Positions 1-8,499 of a DNA stretch of 64,000 nucleotides are shown piece by piece (the stretch's first letter is position 1; every line of letters starts with the position of its first letter). The notes beneath the pieces are model-generated. The model was not told the origin of the DNA and searched no databases. It worked only from the letters and a program-made list of their open reading frames with translations. Position numbers and translations under genes: made by a program. This DNA comes from Crossiella sp. CA-258035. Its GTDB lineage: Bacteria > Actinomycetota > Actinomycetes > Mycobacteriales > Pseudonocardiaceae. Location: assembly GCF_030064675.1 (NCBI RefSeq), contig NZ_CP116413.1, positions 3,566,001-3,630,000 of the forward strand. Direction: 5' to 3'.

Positions 1-3000
1 TGACCAAACCGAAGGTGCGCGGCACGCTGGCCTACTTCAGCCCCGGCTGCGGCGCCGGGGAGTCGGCGGTGGTGACCCAGAGCATCACCGGTGAGCGGGA
101 GCGCACCCGGGTGATCGCGCTGGACGCCGCCACCGGTGCGGTCGCCGCGCCGGTGGAGGTGCCCGGACAACTGACCTCGGCGGTGCCCACGAAGGACGGG
201 ATCATCGCCGCGGACAGCCACAGCCTGGTCCGGGTGGCCGGGGACGGCAGGCGCACGCTGTTCGCGCCTGCCGCAAGCACCCCGTTCAACCTGGTCCCGG
301 ACGCCGACGGCGGTGTGGTGTTCCAGGATCTGTCCGCCGACCGGGCCTTCGTCCGGCGCGCGGCCGGGAGCGGGCAACCGGCCACGCTCGCCTCTGGCGC
401 CATCTCCAAGATCAGCGTCGAGGCGGGCAGCGGCGGCCGGGTGTTCCTGACCGGGGCAGCCGAGCAGGTCACCGGACTGCCGGGCAGCGTGCGCAAGCTG
501 GACGTGCCCGCCGGGGCGGAGCCCTCCACCCACGGCGAGCTGGCGCTCATCCGGGTGAGCGCACCGGCACCCGCCGACCACGTCTCCGCCCGCGCCCTGC
601 GGCTGGAAGCCAGGTCGACGGGCCCGGGCAAGGACCTCGCGTTCCAGGTGCACCCGGCCGGCGCGGTCGCGGACAAGGCGGGCAACGGCCGGGCGGCGCG
701 GTCCACGCCAGGACAGCAGCAGGCGCGAGGTTCCGGTGATGCCGTGGACGCCGACCGGTGGTGCTCGGTGCCCCGCGGCAGCCTGCGCGACCAGGCGGTG
801 CAGCCCAAGCCGAGGCAGATCGAGTGGGCGGTCGACCAGGCCGTCCGGTCCTCGCTCACCCTCCGGCGCGAGGCGAACTGGAAGGGCCTCGGCATGCCCG
901 CCTACTCGCCGCAGTCGCTGTTCCCGTTGCCGCCGCTGGAAGGCGGGGGCGCGATCCCGGCGCAGATCGCGCTGGGCATCGCCGCCCAGGAGTCGAACAT
1001 GTGGCAGGCCACCGGTGCGGCGATGCCCGGGGTCACCGCCAACCCGCTCATCGGCAACTTCTACGGCCGCGCCATCTACGACGACAACAAGGGTGATGAC
1101 TGGGACATCCACTGGGACAAGGCCGACTGCGGCTACGGCGTCACCCAGATGACCGACGGCATGCGCTTGGCGGGCAAGGAGAAGCCCGGCGAGACCGCGC
1201 TGCCGTACGAGACCCAGCGGGCCGTGGCCCTGGACTTCGCGGCCAACGTCGCCGCGGGCGTGCGGTTGCTGGGCCAGAAGTGGAACGAGACCCGCAAGGC
1301 CGGGCTCACGGTCAACGGCGGCGACCCGAAACACATCGAGAACTGGTTCTTCGCGGTGTGGGCCTACAACTCGGGTTTCTACGCGAACAAGGGCGACGGC
1401 TCGCCGTGGGGGCTGGGCTGGCTGAACAACCCGGCCAACCCCCGGTACAAGCCGGACCGGCCGCCGTTCCTGGAGTACAGCTACGACGACGCCCGCCACC
1501 CGCAGGACTGGCCGTACCCGGAGAAGGTGATCGGCTGGGCCGGCCACCCGCTCAACACGTTCGAGGCGCCGGACAAGCCCGTCGCCGGGTACCGGCAGGC
1601 GTGGTGGGTCGACGCGCAGTACCGCGAGCTGGCCAAACCGCCCCGGTACCTGTTCTGCGACCAGTCGAACCAGTGCGAACCGGGCAAGGGCCACGTGCCG
1701 AACTACCCCGGCAACCCGCCGGGCGGCAAGGACGACGTGCGCGGCGAGCCAGCAGGGCCGTGCGCGCACAAGACCGACGGCTACTTCGACCTCAAGTGCT
1801 GGTACCACGAACCGGTGTCCTGGAAGGAGTGCCCGAAGATGTGCGGCAACGAACTGCTGCGCTTCGACCCCGGCTACGCCTACCAGGACGACGGGGCCAG
1901 CTACCCGCCGAACTGCCGCGCGGACGGCCTGCCCGCCGGTGCGATCGTCGTGGACAACACACGCGCGACCTCGATCCGCCCGGACTGCGGCCGCCCCTGG
2001 CAGGACAGCGGTGACTTCACCTTGGACTTCGCCTCGGGCTCGGCCAAAGTGGACATCCACCAGCTGGGCGCGGGCTTCGGCGGGCACTTCTGGTTCGCGC
2101 ACACCAGAGGCAACGACGCGGAGGGCGCCAAGCTCGGCGTCACCGGCACCTGGAACGCGGGCCGGGCCGTGCACGGCTGGGCCAGGGTCCTGGTACACCT
2201 GCCCGACCACGGCGCCCACACCCAGCAGGCGCAGTACCTCATCGACCGGGGCAGCGGCGAATTCGACCGGCGCCGGGTGCTGTCCCAGGGCGTTGAGGCC
2301 AACCGGTGGGTCTCGGCCGGGGTATACCAGTTCGCCGGGGTGCCCCGCGTGCGGTTGGCCAACTACACCCTCGACGGCCGGGGCACCGACGACATCGCCT
2401 GGGACGCGATCGCCATCCAGCCGCTGCCGGGCAAACCACAGCACGTGGTGGCGGCGCTGGGCGACTCCTACAGCTCGGGCGAGGGCATGGGCGGTTACGC
2501 CACCGAGAGCGACGACAACCACGGCAACCCGCGCTGGAACGCCTGCCGCCGCAGCGCTTCGGCCTGGCCGAGAGTGATGACGCTGCCCGGCGCCACCGCG
2601 CCGACGGGCCAGCTCTCCGACCAGTTCAGCACGTCGACCGAGCTCGGCTTCGTGGCCTGTTCCGGCGCGAAGACGACGAACCTGACGGGCTGGCGGCCGA
2701 ACTCCTGGGACCACCCGGGCGAGTACCAGGACGGGGAGGGGCAGTTCCACGAGATCAGCCAGCTCGCCTCCGGGGTGCTCGACGAGAACACCACGCTGGT
2801 CACCATGACCATCGGCGGCAACGACAACGACGCCTACTCCAGCGCGCTCCGGGAGTGCGCCGCGGGCAGCTGCTGGGACGAGGCCTTCCTGGTCAAGTAC
2901 CGGGCGAAGATCGACCAGAACATCGCCAGGACCAAGGAGCTGCTCCGCAAGGTGCGCACCGCACCGCTGGCCGTCAACGCCCGCATCCTGCTGGTGGGCT

Positions 3001-3410
3001 ATCCGAAGCTGGTCAGCACGGCCAAGGGCTGCGGGCTCGGCGGGTTCCTCATCGACCCCCGGGACGCCGGCCAGCTGGAGTCGCTGGCCAGCTACATGGC
3101 CGAGCAGCAGTACCAGGCGGTGCAGCAGCTCAAGGCCGAGGGCGCGCGGATCGACTACGTACGGGTCAAGGACGTCTTCGACCGGCACGCCGCCTGCGAC
3201 GACCAGGAGTGGATCAACGGGTTCAGCAAGGGCCCGCGCGGCGGCGGGGATTTCCACGCCGGCGACAAGGCCAGCCTGCTGTGCTGGCCCTGGGAGAACG
3301 GCTCGTGCCTGAGCCGCGAGAGCTTCCACCCCAACCAGCAGGGCGGGCGGGAGTACGCCCGGGCGGTGGAAGAGCTACTGCGCACAACCGGCTATTCGGG
3401 AAACAAGTGA
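1..3410 (+). CDS. Secreted multidomain lytic-transglycosylase-like / SGNH hydrolase protein, 5' end outside window
   Basis: The reading frame is open from base 3, so the true start and any signal peptide lie upstream; residues are numbered here from the GTG at 15. Residues 1-200 look like beta-propeller blades (repeats such as VIALDAATGAV). Residues about 315-400 resemble a lysozyme-fold transglycosylase: IALGIAAQESN with Glu about 326, then CGYGVTQMTDGM. Residues about 685-800 resemble a golvesin/CBD-like beta-sandwich. The C-terminal third is an SGNH/GDSL hydrolase with nucleophile motif GDSYSSGEG (Ser818), block III GGND (934-937) and SFHPN with His1105. By family this would act on cell-wall glycan and on ester or acyl substituents outside the cell. 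The domain order is unusual, the substrate is unknown, and the many Cys/Trp fit an exported protein. Domain calls are from motifs only. Confidence 0.8.
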   Translation, partial: TKPKVRGTLAYFSPGCGAGESAVVTQSITGERERTRVIALDAATGAVAAPVEVPGQLTSAVPTKDGIIAADSHSLVRVAGDGRRTLFAPAASTPFNLVPDADGGVVFQDLSADRAFVRRAAGSGQPATLASGAISKISVEAGSGGRVFLTGAAEQVTGLPGSVRKLDVPAGAEPSTHGELALIRVSAPAPADHVSARALRLEARSTGPGKDLAFQVHPAGAVADKAGNGRAARSTPGQQQARGSGDAVDADRWCSVPRGSLRDQAVQPKPRQIEWAVDQAVRSSLTLRREANWKGLGMPAYSPQSLFPLPPLEGGGAIPAQIALGIAAQESNMWQATGAAMPGVTANPLIGNFYGRAIYDDNKGDDWDIHWDKADCGYGVTQMTDGMRLAGKEKPGETALPYETQRAVALDFAANVAAGVRLLGQKWNETRKAGLTVNGGDPKHIENWFFAVWAYNSGFYANKGDGSPWGLGWLNNPANPRYKPDRPPFLEYSYDDARHPQDWPYPEKVIGWAGHPLNTFEAPDKPVAGYRQAWWVDAQYRELAKPPRYLFCDQSNQCEPGKGHVPNYPGNPPGGKDDVRGEPAGPCAHKTDGYFDLKCWYHEPVSWKECPKMCGNELLRFDPGYAYQDDGASYPPNCRADGLPAGAIVVDNTRATSIRPDCGRPWQDSGDFTLDFASGSAKVDIHQLGAGFGGHFWFAHTRGNDAEGAKLGVTGTWNAGRAVHGWARVLVHLPDHGAHTQQAQYLIDRGSGEFDRRRVLSQGVEANRWVSAGVYQFAGVPRVRLANYTLDGRGTDDIAWDAIAIQPLPGKPQHVVAALGDSYSSGEGMGGYATESDDNHGNPRWNACRRSASAWPRVMTLPGATAPTGQLSDQFSTSTELGFVACSGAKTTNLTGWRPNSWDHPGEYQDGEGQFHEISQLASGVLDENTTLVTMTIGGNDNDAYSSALRECAAGSCWDEAFLVKYRAKIDQNIARTKELLRKVRTAPLAVNARILLVGYPKLVSTAKGCGLGGFLIDPRDAGQLESLASYMAEQQYQAVQQLKAEGARIDYVRVKDVFDRHAACDDQEWINGFSKGPRGGGDFHAGDKASLLCWPWENGSCLSRESFHPNQQGGREYARAVEELLRTTGYSGNK

Positions 3411-3427
3411 CCCACTGGGGGTAAGTG

Positions 3428-3727
3428 ATGAACAACGGATTTCGCGGTGTCACCGCGGCACTTGGCGCACTCGCGCTGCTCACCACGGCTGGCCCGTCCG
3501 CGCAGGCCGGGGCCGCGGACACCTACTGCCAGTACCGCACCACCGAGGGCAGGCACCTGCTGACGGAGAACTGGAGCCAGGGCGACTGGCTGGCCAGCGG
3601 TGTGCTCGTTGTGCATGCGACCGGGACCGTGGTGAACAAGTACCGCTACATCCGGGTGTCGGCCACCGGGGCCACCGGCTGGTGGGGCGGCGGCCTGCAG
3701 CGCACCTCGGCACCCTGCTGGAACTGA
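3428..3727 (+). CDS. Small secreted protein with two cysteines
   Basis: A 99-residue protein starting at ATG 3428, with a GGGGGT ribosome binding site about 7 bases upstream; an in-frame GTG three bases earlier is the alternative. A signal peptide with core TAALGALALLTTAGPSAQA is clear. The mature part is about 70 residues, rich in Trp, Tyr and Gly, with Cys near its N-terminus (TYCQY) and its C-terminus (APCWN) that could form a disulfide. It follows the hydrolase gene by 17 bases and probably shares its transcript. I do not recognise the family. Repeated aromatic residues suggest a small beta-fold wall-associated protein, but no function is assigned. Confidence 0.65.
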   Translation: MNNGFRGVTAALGALALLTTAGPSAQAGAADTYCQYRTTEGRHLLTENWSQGDWLASGVLVVHATGTVVNKYRYIRVSATGATGWWGGGLQRTSAPCWN

Positions 3728-3747
3728 TCACACAACGGGGGAACACG

Positions 3748-4059
3748 ATGAGCACTACCGCTACTCGGTTGATCACGTCCACTCTCACCGGTGTGCTGAC
3801 CTTCGGCCTGCTCGCCGTACCAGCCTCGGCCCGCCCTGACGGCACCGTGCCGCCGGAGTGCGGTGGCGGCTTCACCGCGACACAGACGGGTTCCTGGGCC
3901 CACTGCCGGACGAAGTACAAGTTCATGGCCTCGGCCCGCTGCACGAACGGCGGTTACTACTTCGGCGCCATGCTGCCGCCGGGTGACATCGCGAGGTCCG
4001 TCGCGCTGTGCCCGGACGGCACTCGCGCGACCAACTGGTGGGTGGTGACCGGGACCTAG
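3748..4059 (+). CDS. Small secreted cysteine-containing protein; IS630 inserted in its stop codon
   Basis: A 103-residue protein from ATG 3748, 20 bases after the preceding small secreted gene. The N-terminus is a signal peptide (STLTGVLTFGLLAVPASA) and the mature part contains four cysteines (PPECGGG, WAHCRTK, SARCTNGG, VALCPDG), enough for two disulfides. It shares the small, Trp/Tyr-containing exported style of the gene before it but no obvious sequence identity. The stop codon TAG at 4057-4059 consists of the TA target of an IS630 element plus the first base of the element. The original genomic reading at the far side of the element also gives TAG, so the protein is unchanged by the insertion. 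Function unknown. Confidence 0.65.
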   Translation: MSTTATRLITSTLTGVLTFGLLAVPASARPDGTVPPECGGGFTATQTGSWAHCRTKYKFMASARCTNGGYYFGAMLPPGDIARSVALCPDGTRATNWWVVTGT

Positions 4060-4083
4060 TGTCCTGAGTCGTTAGTTCGCGTG
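4059..4083 (+). repeat. IS630 left terminal inverted repeat
   Basis: Twenty-five bases beginning GTGTCCTGAGTC, matched in inverted orientation at 5160-5184 with three mismatches (positions 12, 17 and 22 of the repeat). It abuts the TA at 4057-4058. Confidence 0.9.
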
Positions 4084-4101
4084 CAGGGGATAGGGTTTCC
4101 T

Positions 4102-5187
4102 ATGCCGAACCCGAAGCTGCCTGAGCTAGTCCTCACCGACGACGAACGAGACATGCTGGAGGGCTGGGCACGGCGCCGGAAGACAGCACAGGCGCTGGCG
4201 CTGCGGTCACGGATCGTGCTGCGGTGCGCCGAAGGCGGCTCCAACAGCGAAATCGCCGCCGAGCTGGGAATCCAGCGCGGCACGGTCGCGAAGTGGCGCT
4301 CACGGTTTCACACCGACCGAGTGGACGGCCTGCTCGACGAGCCACGCCCCGGCCGCCCCCGCACCATCACCGACAAGCAGGTCGAGGCGGTGATCACCAA
4401 GACGCTGGAGTCCACCCCGGCCAGCGCCACGCACTGGTCCACCCGCTCGATGGCCGCTGCCTCCGGCCTGACTCAGACCGCGATCTCCCGGATCTGGAAC
4501 GCCTTCGCACTCCAGCCACACCGGCGTGAAGCCTGGAAGCTGTCCAAGGACCCGCTGTTTGTGGACAAGGTCAAAGACGTGGTCGGTCTCTATCTCGCGC
4601 CACCGGAACGGGCGGCGGTGCTGTGCGTGGACGAGAAATCCCAGATCCAGGCACTCAACCGCACCGCACCGATCCTGCCCTTGTTGCCCGGGACGCCACA
4701 GCGGGCCAGTCACGACTACATCCGGCATGGCACCTCCAGCCTCTACGCGGCGCTGGACATCACCACCGGCAAGGTCATCGGGCGGCTGCACGCACGGCAT
4801 CGCGCGATCGAGTTCAAGAAGTTCCTGACCGTCATCGACAACGAGGTCCCCGCCGAGTTGGGGGTGCATCTGGTGCTGGACAACGTCTCCAGCCACAAGA
4901 CACCGGTCATCAAGCGCTGGCTGGCCGCCCACCCGCGCTTCAGCGTGCATTTCACCCCGACCTCAAGCTCCTGGCTCAACCTCGTCGAACGCTGGTTCTC
5001 CGAGCTGACCACCAAGAAACTCCAGCGCGGCAGTCACACCAGCGTCCGTGCGCTCAACGCCGATATCCGGGCCTGGATCAAGACCTGGAACGACAATCCC
5101 CGGCCCTATGTCTGGACCAAGACCGCCGCCCAGATCCTGGACTCCATCGCCCGCTACTGCACACGAATTAACAACTCAGGACACTAG
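4102..5187 (+). CDS. IS630-family DDE transposase
   Basis: A 361-residue transposase from ATG 4102; a GTG at 4081 is an in-frame alternative. Residues about 30-90 form a helix-turn-helix (SEIAAELGIQRGTVAKWRSRF), with a second helical DNA-binding part (SMAAASGLTQTAISRIWNAF). The RNase H-like catalytic domain follows: first Asp in VLCVDEKSQ (Asp177), second in VHLVLDNVSSHK (Asp260), Glu in SWLNLVERWFSEL (Glu296), giving the D-E spacing of about 35 expected for IS630. The frame is intact. Its stop codon is not inside the element: the TA of the target duplication plus the next host base supply TAG, so the C-terminus would vary with insertion site. Confidence 0.9.
   Translation: MPNPKLPELVLTDDERDMLEGWARRRKTAQALALRSRIVLRCAEGGSNSEIAAELGIQRGTVAKWRSRFHTDRVDGLLDEPRPGRPRTITDKQVEAVITKTLESTPASATHWSTRSMAAASGLTQTAISRIWNAFALQPHRREAWKLSKDPLFVDKVKDVVGLYLAPPERAAVLCVDEKSQIQALNRTAPILPLLPGTPQRASHDYIRHGTSSLYAALDITTGKVIGRLHARHRAIEFKKFLTVIDNEVPAELGVHLVLDNVSSHKTPVIKRWLAAHPRFSVHFTPTSSSWLNLVERWFSELTTKKLQRGSHTSVRALNADIRAWIKTWNDNPRPYVWTKTAAQILDSIARYCTRINNSGH
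5160..5184 (-). repeat. IS630 right terminal inverted repeat
   Basis: The inverted copy of 4059-4083, ending at 5184 and followed by the second TA at 5185-5186. It overlaps the last codons of the transposase gene, whose stop codon TAG (5185-5187) is formed by the duplicated target TA plus a host G. Confidence 0.9.
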
Positions 5188-5196
5188 TCCTGGCTG

Positions 5197-5237
5197 GCCG
5201 GTGCACGGCGAGAGGACTCTTTCCGCCGTGCACCGGC
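5197..5237 (+). terminator. Strong hairpin, probable terminator cut off from its gene by the IS
   Basis: A perfect 14-base inverted repeat (GCCGGTGCACGGCG / CGCCGTGCACCGGC) with a 13-base loop and no clear U tract. Without the IS630 element it would begin about 12 bases after the stop codon of the small secreted gene (3748-4059), so it is most simply that gene's terminator. Confidence 0.7.
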
Positions 5238-5375
5238 GCCACCACCGGGCACCCACCCACCGCGAAGTTCTCTGTCAAACCGCGTTGCGTGGAGCGAAGG
5301 CGGTGACGCGGAGCGGAGGTGAGATCGCGCCGAGCGCGTGCCCGGTCGCTCCGGCACGGATGTGACGGAGCGCGC

Positions 5376-5870
5376 CTAGGTCGCATCGGTGTCTTCTGCG
5401 CGGTGCTGGTTCAGCTGGGGTCTCGAGCTGTTCTCCGCAGCCAGGAAGTGTCTCAGCCCTGTACAGAGGGCGTGCTGTGCCGGGGCGGGCACCGCGGTGA
5501 GTAGTTCGGCGATCGTTGACTGCCTGCGCACCCGCACCTCGCGCAAGTAGGTCCGGCCCGTCTTGCTGATGCGGATCTCCGGTTCCCGGCGGTCCGCAGG
5601 ATTCTGGCGAAGTTCGATGAACCCGATGGTCTGTAGCCGGTCGCACAGCCGGCTCATTGACGGCGGGCTGGGACCGAGAGCCTCGCCCAGTTCGCGCAGG
5701 CTCATGACGCCGGCCCGTTCGAGCACGTAGAGGTTGCGGATCTGAGACACCGACAGTGGCGCCGGGGAGGGATCACCGGCGCGTTCCCACCGGACTTCCA
5801 GGAGCTCGGCCGCTTCGGCGAGCATCCCCGTCAGGTACTCGGGAGGGGGTGGCGTCAACGCCGGGGTCAT
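5376..5870 (-). CDS. MarR-family transcriptional regulator
   Basis: A 164-residue protein from ATG 5870. The central winged helix-turn-helix is clear: SLRELGEALGPSPPSMSRLCDRL as recognition helices, followed by a wing NPADRREPEIRISKTGR. This matches the MarR pattern, where the conserved DRR-type wing precedes a basic strand. The N- and C-terminal helices would form the dimer interface. MarR proteins are mostly small-ligand-responsive repressors of neighbouring export or detoxification genes. It lies 227 bases downstream of, and in the same orientation as, an ABC exporter operon, but that operon has its own divergent regulator. The target is therefore unknown, though the operator-like palindrome near 11585 is one candidate. 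No binding residues for a ligand can be named. Confidence 0.85.
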   Translation of the reverse strand: MTPALTPPPPEYLTGMLAEAAELLEVRWERAGDPSPAPLSVSQIRNLYVLERAGVMSLRELGEALGPSPPSMSRLCDRLQTIGFIELRQNPADRREPEIRISKTGRTYLREVRVRRQSTIAELLTAVPAPAQHALCTGLRHFLAAENSSRPQLNQHRAEDTDAT

Positions 5871-6097
5871 GGCGCTGCCGCCTCACCGCCTGCGGGCACC
5901 AGGTGGGACCGCCGCGCAAGGGGCAAGGAGCGGGGCGAACCGGTGGACCAATGCAGGCACACGGCGCCACCGGCAGCATTGGGCCGCTGATTGCTCGGCA
6001 GCGGTCGGCTGTTCCCAGGCGGTGGTCAGCCCGGTCCGTAGTCGAGGCACGTCGCACTCCTCGTATCGCCACTTCAAAGTGCAAGTGCGGGTAGACT

Positions 6098-6850
6098 TCA
6101 GGCCTCGGGTCGCGGTGCGCTGCCGCCGCGGATAAGTCCGCGGTACAGCAACGCGATGAGCAGGCCGTGATAAGCCAAGCCGGCCACCAGGTAGGGCCAC
6201 CACGCACCGCCGCCGGCCGCGGTCAGGAACGCCTGGGCCGGCCAGTAGCTGGGCACCAGTCCGAAGGCCAGGTCCCAGTCGGTGTCCAGGAAGGTGGGCA
6301 GCAGTGGCAGGCCGGCCACCACGATGCCCAGCGCCCGCACGACCGCGATGCCTTCTACCTTGTTCTTGGCCAGCAGCAGGATCACCAGCGTGACCACCAG
6401 CGCGGAGCACCCGGTCAGCAGCGCGATCGGGACCAACGGGAGCAGCAGCCGCCAGGGCAGTAGATCGCTGGCCGACATGGTGGCCAGCACGTAGACCGCG
6501 GTGACCGTGACGCCGAGCAGGCCGCGGTAGCCGAGGTAGGCGCGCATCGGCAGCGGGCTGACTTGCAGCGCGATCAGCGTGCCCGCGTCCCGCTCCTCCA
6601 GCACCAGCAGTCCGACCACCGCGCCGATCACGATCGCGCTGGTGAGCAACAGAAATCCGACCAGGACCAGCGGGTAGTGCGGCACCAGGTCGAACCGGTA
6701 GCGCTCGGCGAGGAAGCGGGTCACCAGTGGCGTGCCGAAGCGGACCGCGGCGATCCAGACCAGCGGGGCCAGTAGCACTCCGCTCACCAGCAGGTCTCGT
6801 CTGGCCCCGCGCATGTCGTTGCGGGCCAGGGCGGTGAGGAATCCGGGCAT
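6098..6850 (-). CDS. ABC-2 type exporter permease, second subunit
   Basis: A 250-residue integral membrane protein with about six hydrophobic segments (for example VSGVLLAPLVWIAAV, LVLVGFLLLTSAIVIGAVVGLLVL, ALVVTLVILLLA). The start at ATG 6850 is chosen because GGAGGT lies 7 bases upstream and the preceding gene ends one base before it. The ERDAGTLIALQVSPLP stretch after the third segment is the kind of cytoplasmic coupling motif seen in ABC-2 permeases. It is the last gene of a three-gene unit (ATPase, permease, permease), the same arrangement as the mycobacterial Rv2686c-Rv2688c fluoroquinolone exporter. Substrate cannot be told from sequence. Confidence 0.82.
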   Translation of the reverse strand: MPGFLTALARNDMRGARRDLLVSGVLLAPLVWIAAVRFGTPLVTRFLAERYRFDLVPHYPLVLVGFLLLTSAIVIGAVVGLLVLEERDAGTLIALQVSPLPMRAYLGYRGLLGVTVTAVYVLATMSASDLLPWRLLLPLVPIALLTGCSALVVTLVILLLAKNKVEGIAVVRALGIVVAGLPLLPTFLDTDWDLAFGLVPSYWPAQAFLTAAGGGAWWPYLVAGLAYHGLLIALLYRGLIRGGSAPRPEA

Positions 6851-6851
6851 C

Positions 6852-7562
6852 TCAGGCACCTCCGGTGCGGGCCACCAGGTAGCGGTCGAACAGGCGTCGG
6901 GCCAGCAGCCACATGCCCGCGGCGAAGAGCACCGGGTAGGCCAGGCCGTAGGCGAGCTGCCAGCCGGCCAGCTGGTACTGGTCGAAGGCCGCGCCCAGCA
7001 ACAACAACGGGCCGTAGGTGGGCAGCAGGTACAGGACAGGGGCGTCCCACAGGCCGGAGTAGCCGAGGATCGGCAGGTTGAACAGCGCGATCGGGAACAC
7101 CGCGGGCAGGAACCAGTCGCTGACCGAGTGGAAGGGCAGCGCGGTCAGGAAACCCAGCAGTAGCATCAGGATCGTGCCCAGCGCGGCGCCGGTCAGCAGC
7201 AGCGGCAGGTGGTAGTCCAGTCCGCTGGTCGCGGTGGCCACGAACACCGCCAGCAGCACCGACAACGCGGTCAGCACGACCACCTTGGCGGCCAGGTACT
7301 CGGTGAAGCGCAACGGAGTGGCCACCACCGCGTACAGGGTGCGCTCGCCCTTCTCGAAGAAGACCGCGGCGGCCACGAAGAAGAAGCCGACGATCATCAG
7401 GTCGCCGAGGATGACGTAGGGTTCGGCCGCGCGGCGCGGTCCCGGCGGAAGGGGCAGCAGCAGGGCCAGCCAGAGCAGGCCGGAGAACAGCGCGGCGTGC
7501 AGGAACTTGTACCGGTGTTGCAGGGTCACCTCCAGCCGCAGCGCGGCGCCGAGGCGGCTCAC
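6852..7562 (-). CDS. ABC-2 type exporter permease, first subunit
   Basis: A 236-residue membrane protein with about six transmembrane stretches and a cytoplasmic loop FFEKGERTLYAVVATPLRFTEYLAAK. That loop is the E-rich coupling segment typical of ABC-2 permeases that work with a separate ATPase. The gene overlaps the end of the ATPase gene by four bases and is followed one base later by a second permease, so the three products are translationally coupled and probably form a heterodimeric export channel in the cytoplasmic membrane. By gene order it is similar to fluoroquinolone-type exporters, but the cargo is not determined. Confidence 0.82.
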   Translation of the reverse strand: MSRLGAALRLEVTLQHRYKFLHAALFSGLLWLALLLPLPPGPRRAAEPYVILGDLMIVGFFFVAAAVFFEKGERTLYAVVATPLRFTEYLAAKVVVLTALSVLLAVFVATATSGLDYHLPLLLTGAALGTILMLLLGFLTALPFHSVSDWFLPAVFPIALFNLPILGYSGLWDAPVLYLLPTYGPLLLLGAAFDQYQLAGWQLAYGLAYPVLFAAGMWLLARRLFDRYLVARTGGA

Positions 7563-8419
7563 GTCAGGCTCCGGCCGGTGACCTCGACGAAGACGTCGTC
7601 CATGCTGGCCTCCAGGCTGTGCAGGGTCTGCACGTGTTCGGTGCGCAGCAAGTCGAGGAAGCCGGGGTTGTCGGCCAGCCCGTCCAACGGGAACTCCTGT
7701 CCGGCCAAGCCCGATCCGGCGCGGTACTCCACCCGCACCGCGCGCCTGCTGCGGGCGACCATGAGCTCCTTGGGTGCGCCCAGCTCGACGATCCGGCCGT
7801 CCACTACGAAGGCGACCCGGTCGCAGAGCGCTTCGGCGGTGGCCATGTCGTGTGTGGTCAGGAAGATCGTCTTGCCGTTGTCCTTCTCGGCCAGCACGAG
7901 CTCGCGCACCCGGCGGGCGTTGACCGGGTCAAGGCCGGAGGTCGGCTCGTCCAGGAACAGCAGGTCCGGGTTGTGCAGCAGGGCGCGGGCGAAGACCAGG
8001 CGCATCTGCATGCCCTTGGAGTACTTGGCGACCCTGGTGTGCGCGTCGGCGGCCAGGCCGACGGAGTCCAGCAGCGCCAGGGGATCCCTGGTCTGTCCGT
8101 GGTGCAGGGCGGCGAAGAACGCGAGGTTCTCCAGCGCGGTGAGCTTCTGGTAGTGGTTGGGCAGCTCGAAGGAGACGCCGACCCTGCGGTAGTAGTCCTG
8201 GCCCCAGGCCGCGGGTTCTCGGCCCCACACCGACACCGAGCCGCCGTGCCCGCTCAGCAGTCCGATGAGGATCTTCTGCGTGGTTGACTTGCCTGCCCCG
8301 CTGGGGCCGAGGAAGCCGAAGATTTCGCCGCGCCCCACGGTGAAGTCCATGCCGCGCACCGCGGGGTGCGCGCTGCCGGGGTAGGTGAAGGTCAGCCCGT
8401 CGACCGCGATCACTGTCAT
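7559..8419 (-). CDS. ABC exporter ATPase subunit
   Basis: A 286-residue ATP-binding subunit with Walker A GPSGAGKST (38-46), a degenerate signature YSKGMQMR (133-140) and Walker B LLFLDEPTSGLDP (Asp157, Glu158), followed by the switch His in LTTHDMATAEAL. The Q-loop position reads SFELPNHY, with Glu where Gln is usual. The C-terminal ~70 residues form the small domain common to drug-export ATPases of the DrrA/CcmA type. It is first in the operon with two permeases. Its start faces the GbsR-like gene at 8500, so the 80-base gap probably holds both promoters and the regulator's site. Predicted to power export across the membrane. Confidence 0.9.
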   Translation of the reverse strand: MTVIAVDGLTFTYPGSAHPAVRGMDFTVGRGEIFGFLGPSGAGKSTTQKILIGLLSGHGGSVSVWGREPAAWGQDYYRRVGVSFELPNHYQKLTALENLAFFAALHHGQTRDPLALLDSVGLAADAHTRVAKYSKGMQMRLVFARALLHNPDLLFLDEPTSGLDPVNARRVRELVLAEKDNGKTIFLTTHDMATAEALCDRVAFVVDGRIVELGAPKELMVARSRRAVRVEYRAGSGLAGQEFPLDGLADNPGFLDLLRTEHVQTLHSLEASMDDVFVEVTGRSLT

Positions 8420-8499
8420 GTGTCGAACGTACTGAGTTTTCGCACTTTTGGAAACATTGGGAACTGTTAAGGTGGCGTCGAACGTGGAGAGGAAGATCG

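Larger units (their letters stand above)
4059..5184 (+). mobile_element. Intact IS630-family insertion sequence
   Basis: The element is bounded by imperfect terminal inverted repeats matching 22 of 25 bases (outer sequence GTGTCCTGAGT). It is flanked on both sides by TA (4057-4058 and 5185-5186), the target duplication typical of IS630/Tc1-mariner elements. It carries one transposase gene without visible frameshift. It landed precisely in the TAG stop codon of the upstream secreted gene, between that gene and a strong hairpin (5197-5237) that is probably its terminator. The intact ends, open frame and perfect TA duplication suggest a fairly recent insertion. Confidence 0.92.

Noticed and set aside
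5880-6050. Possible ~55-codon minus-strand gene with a GAGGAG site between the MarR and ABC genes
   Set aside because: Third positions are not GC-rich as in neighbouring genes and the product is Arg/Ala/Pro-rich without any pattern.
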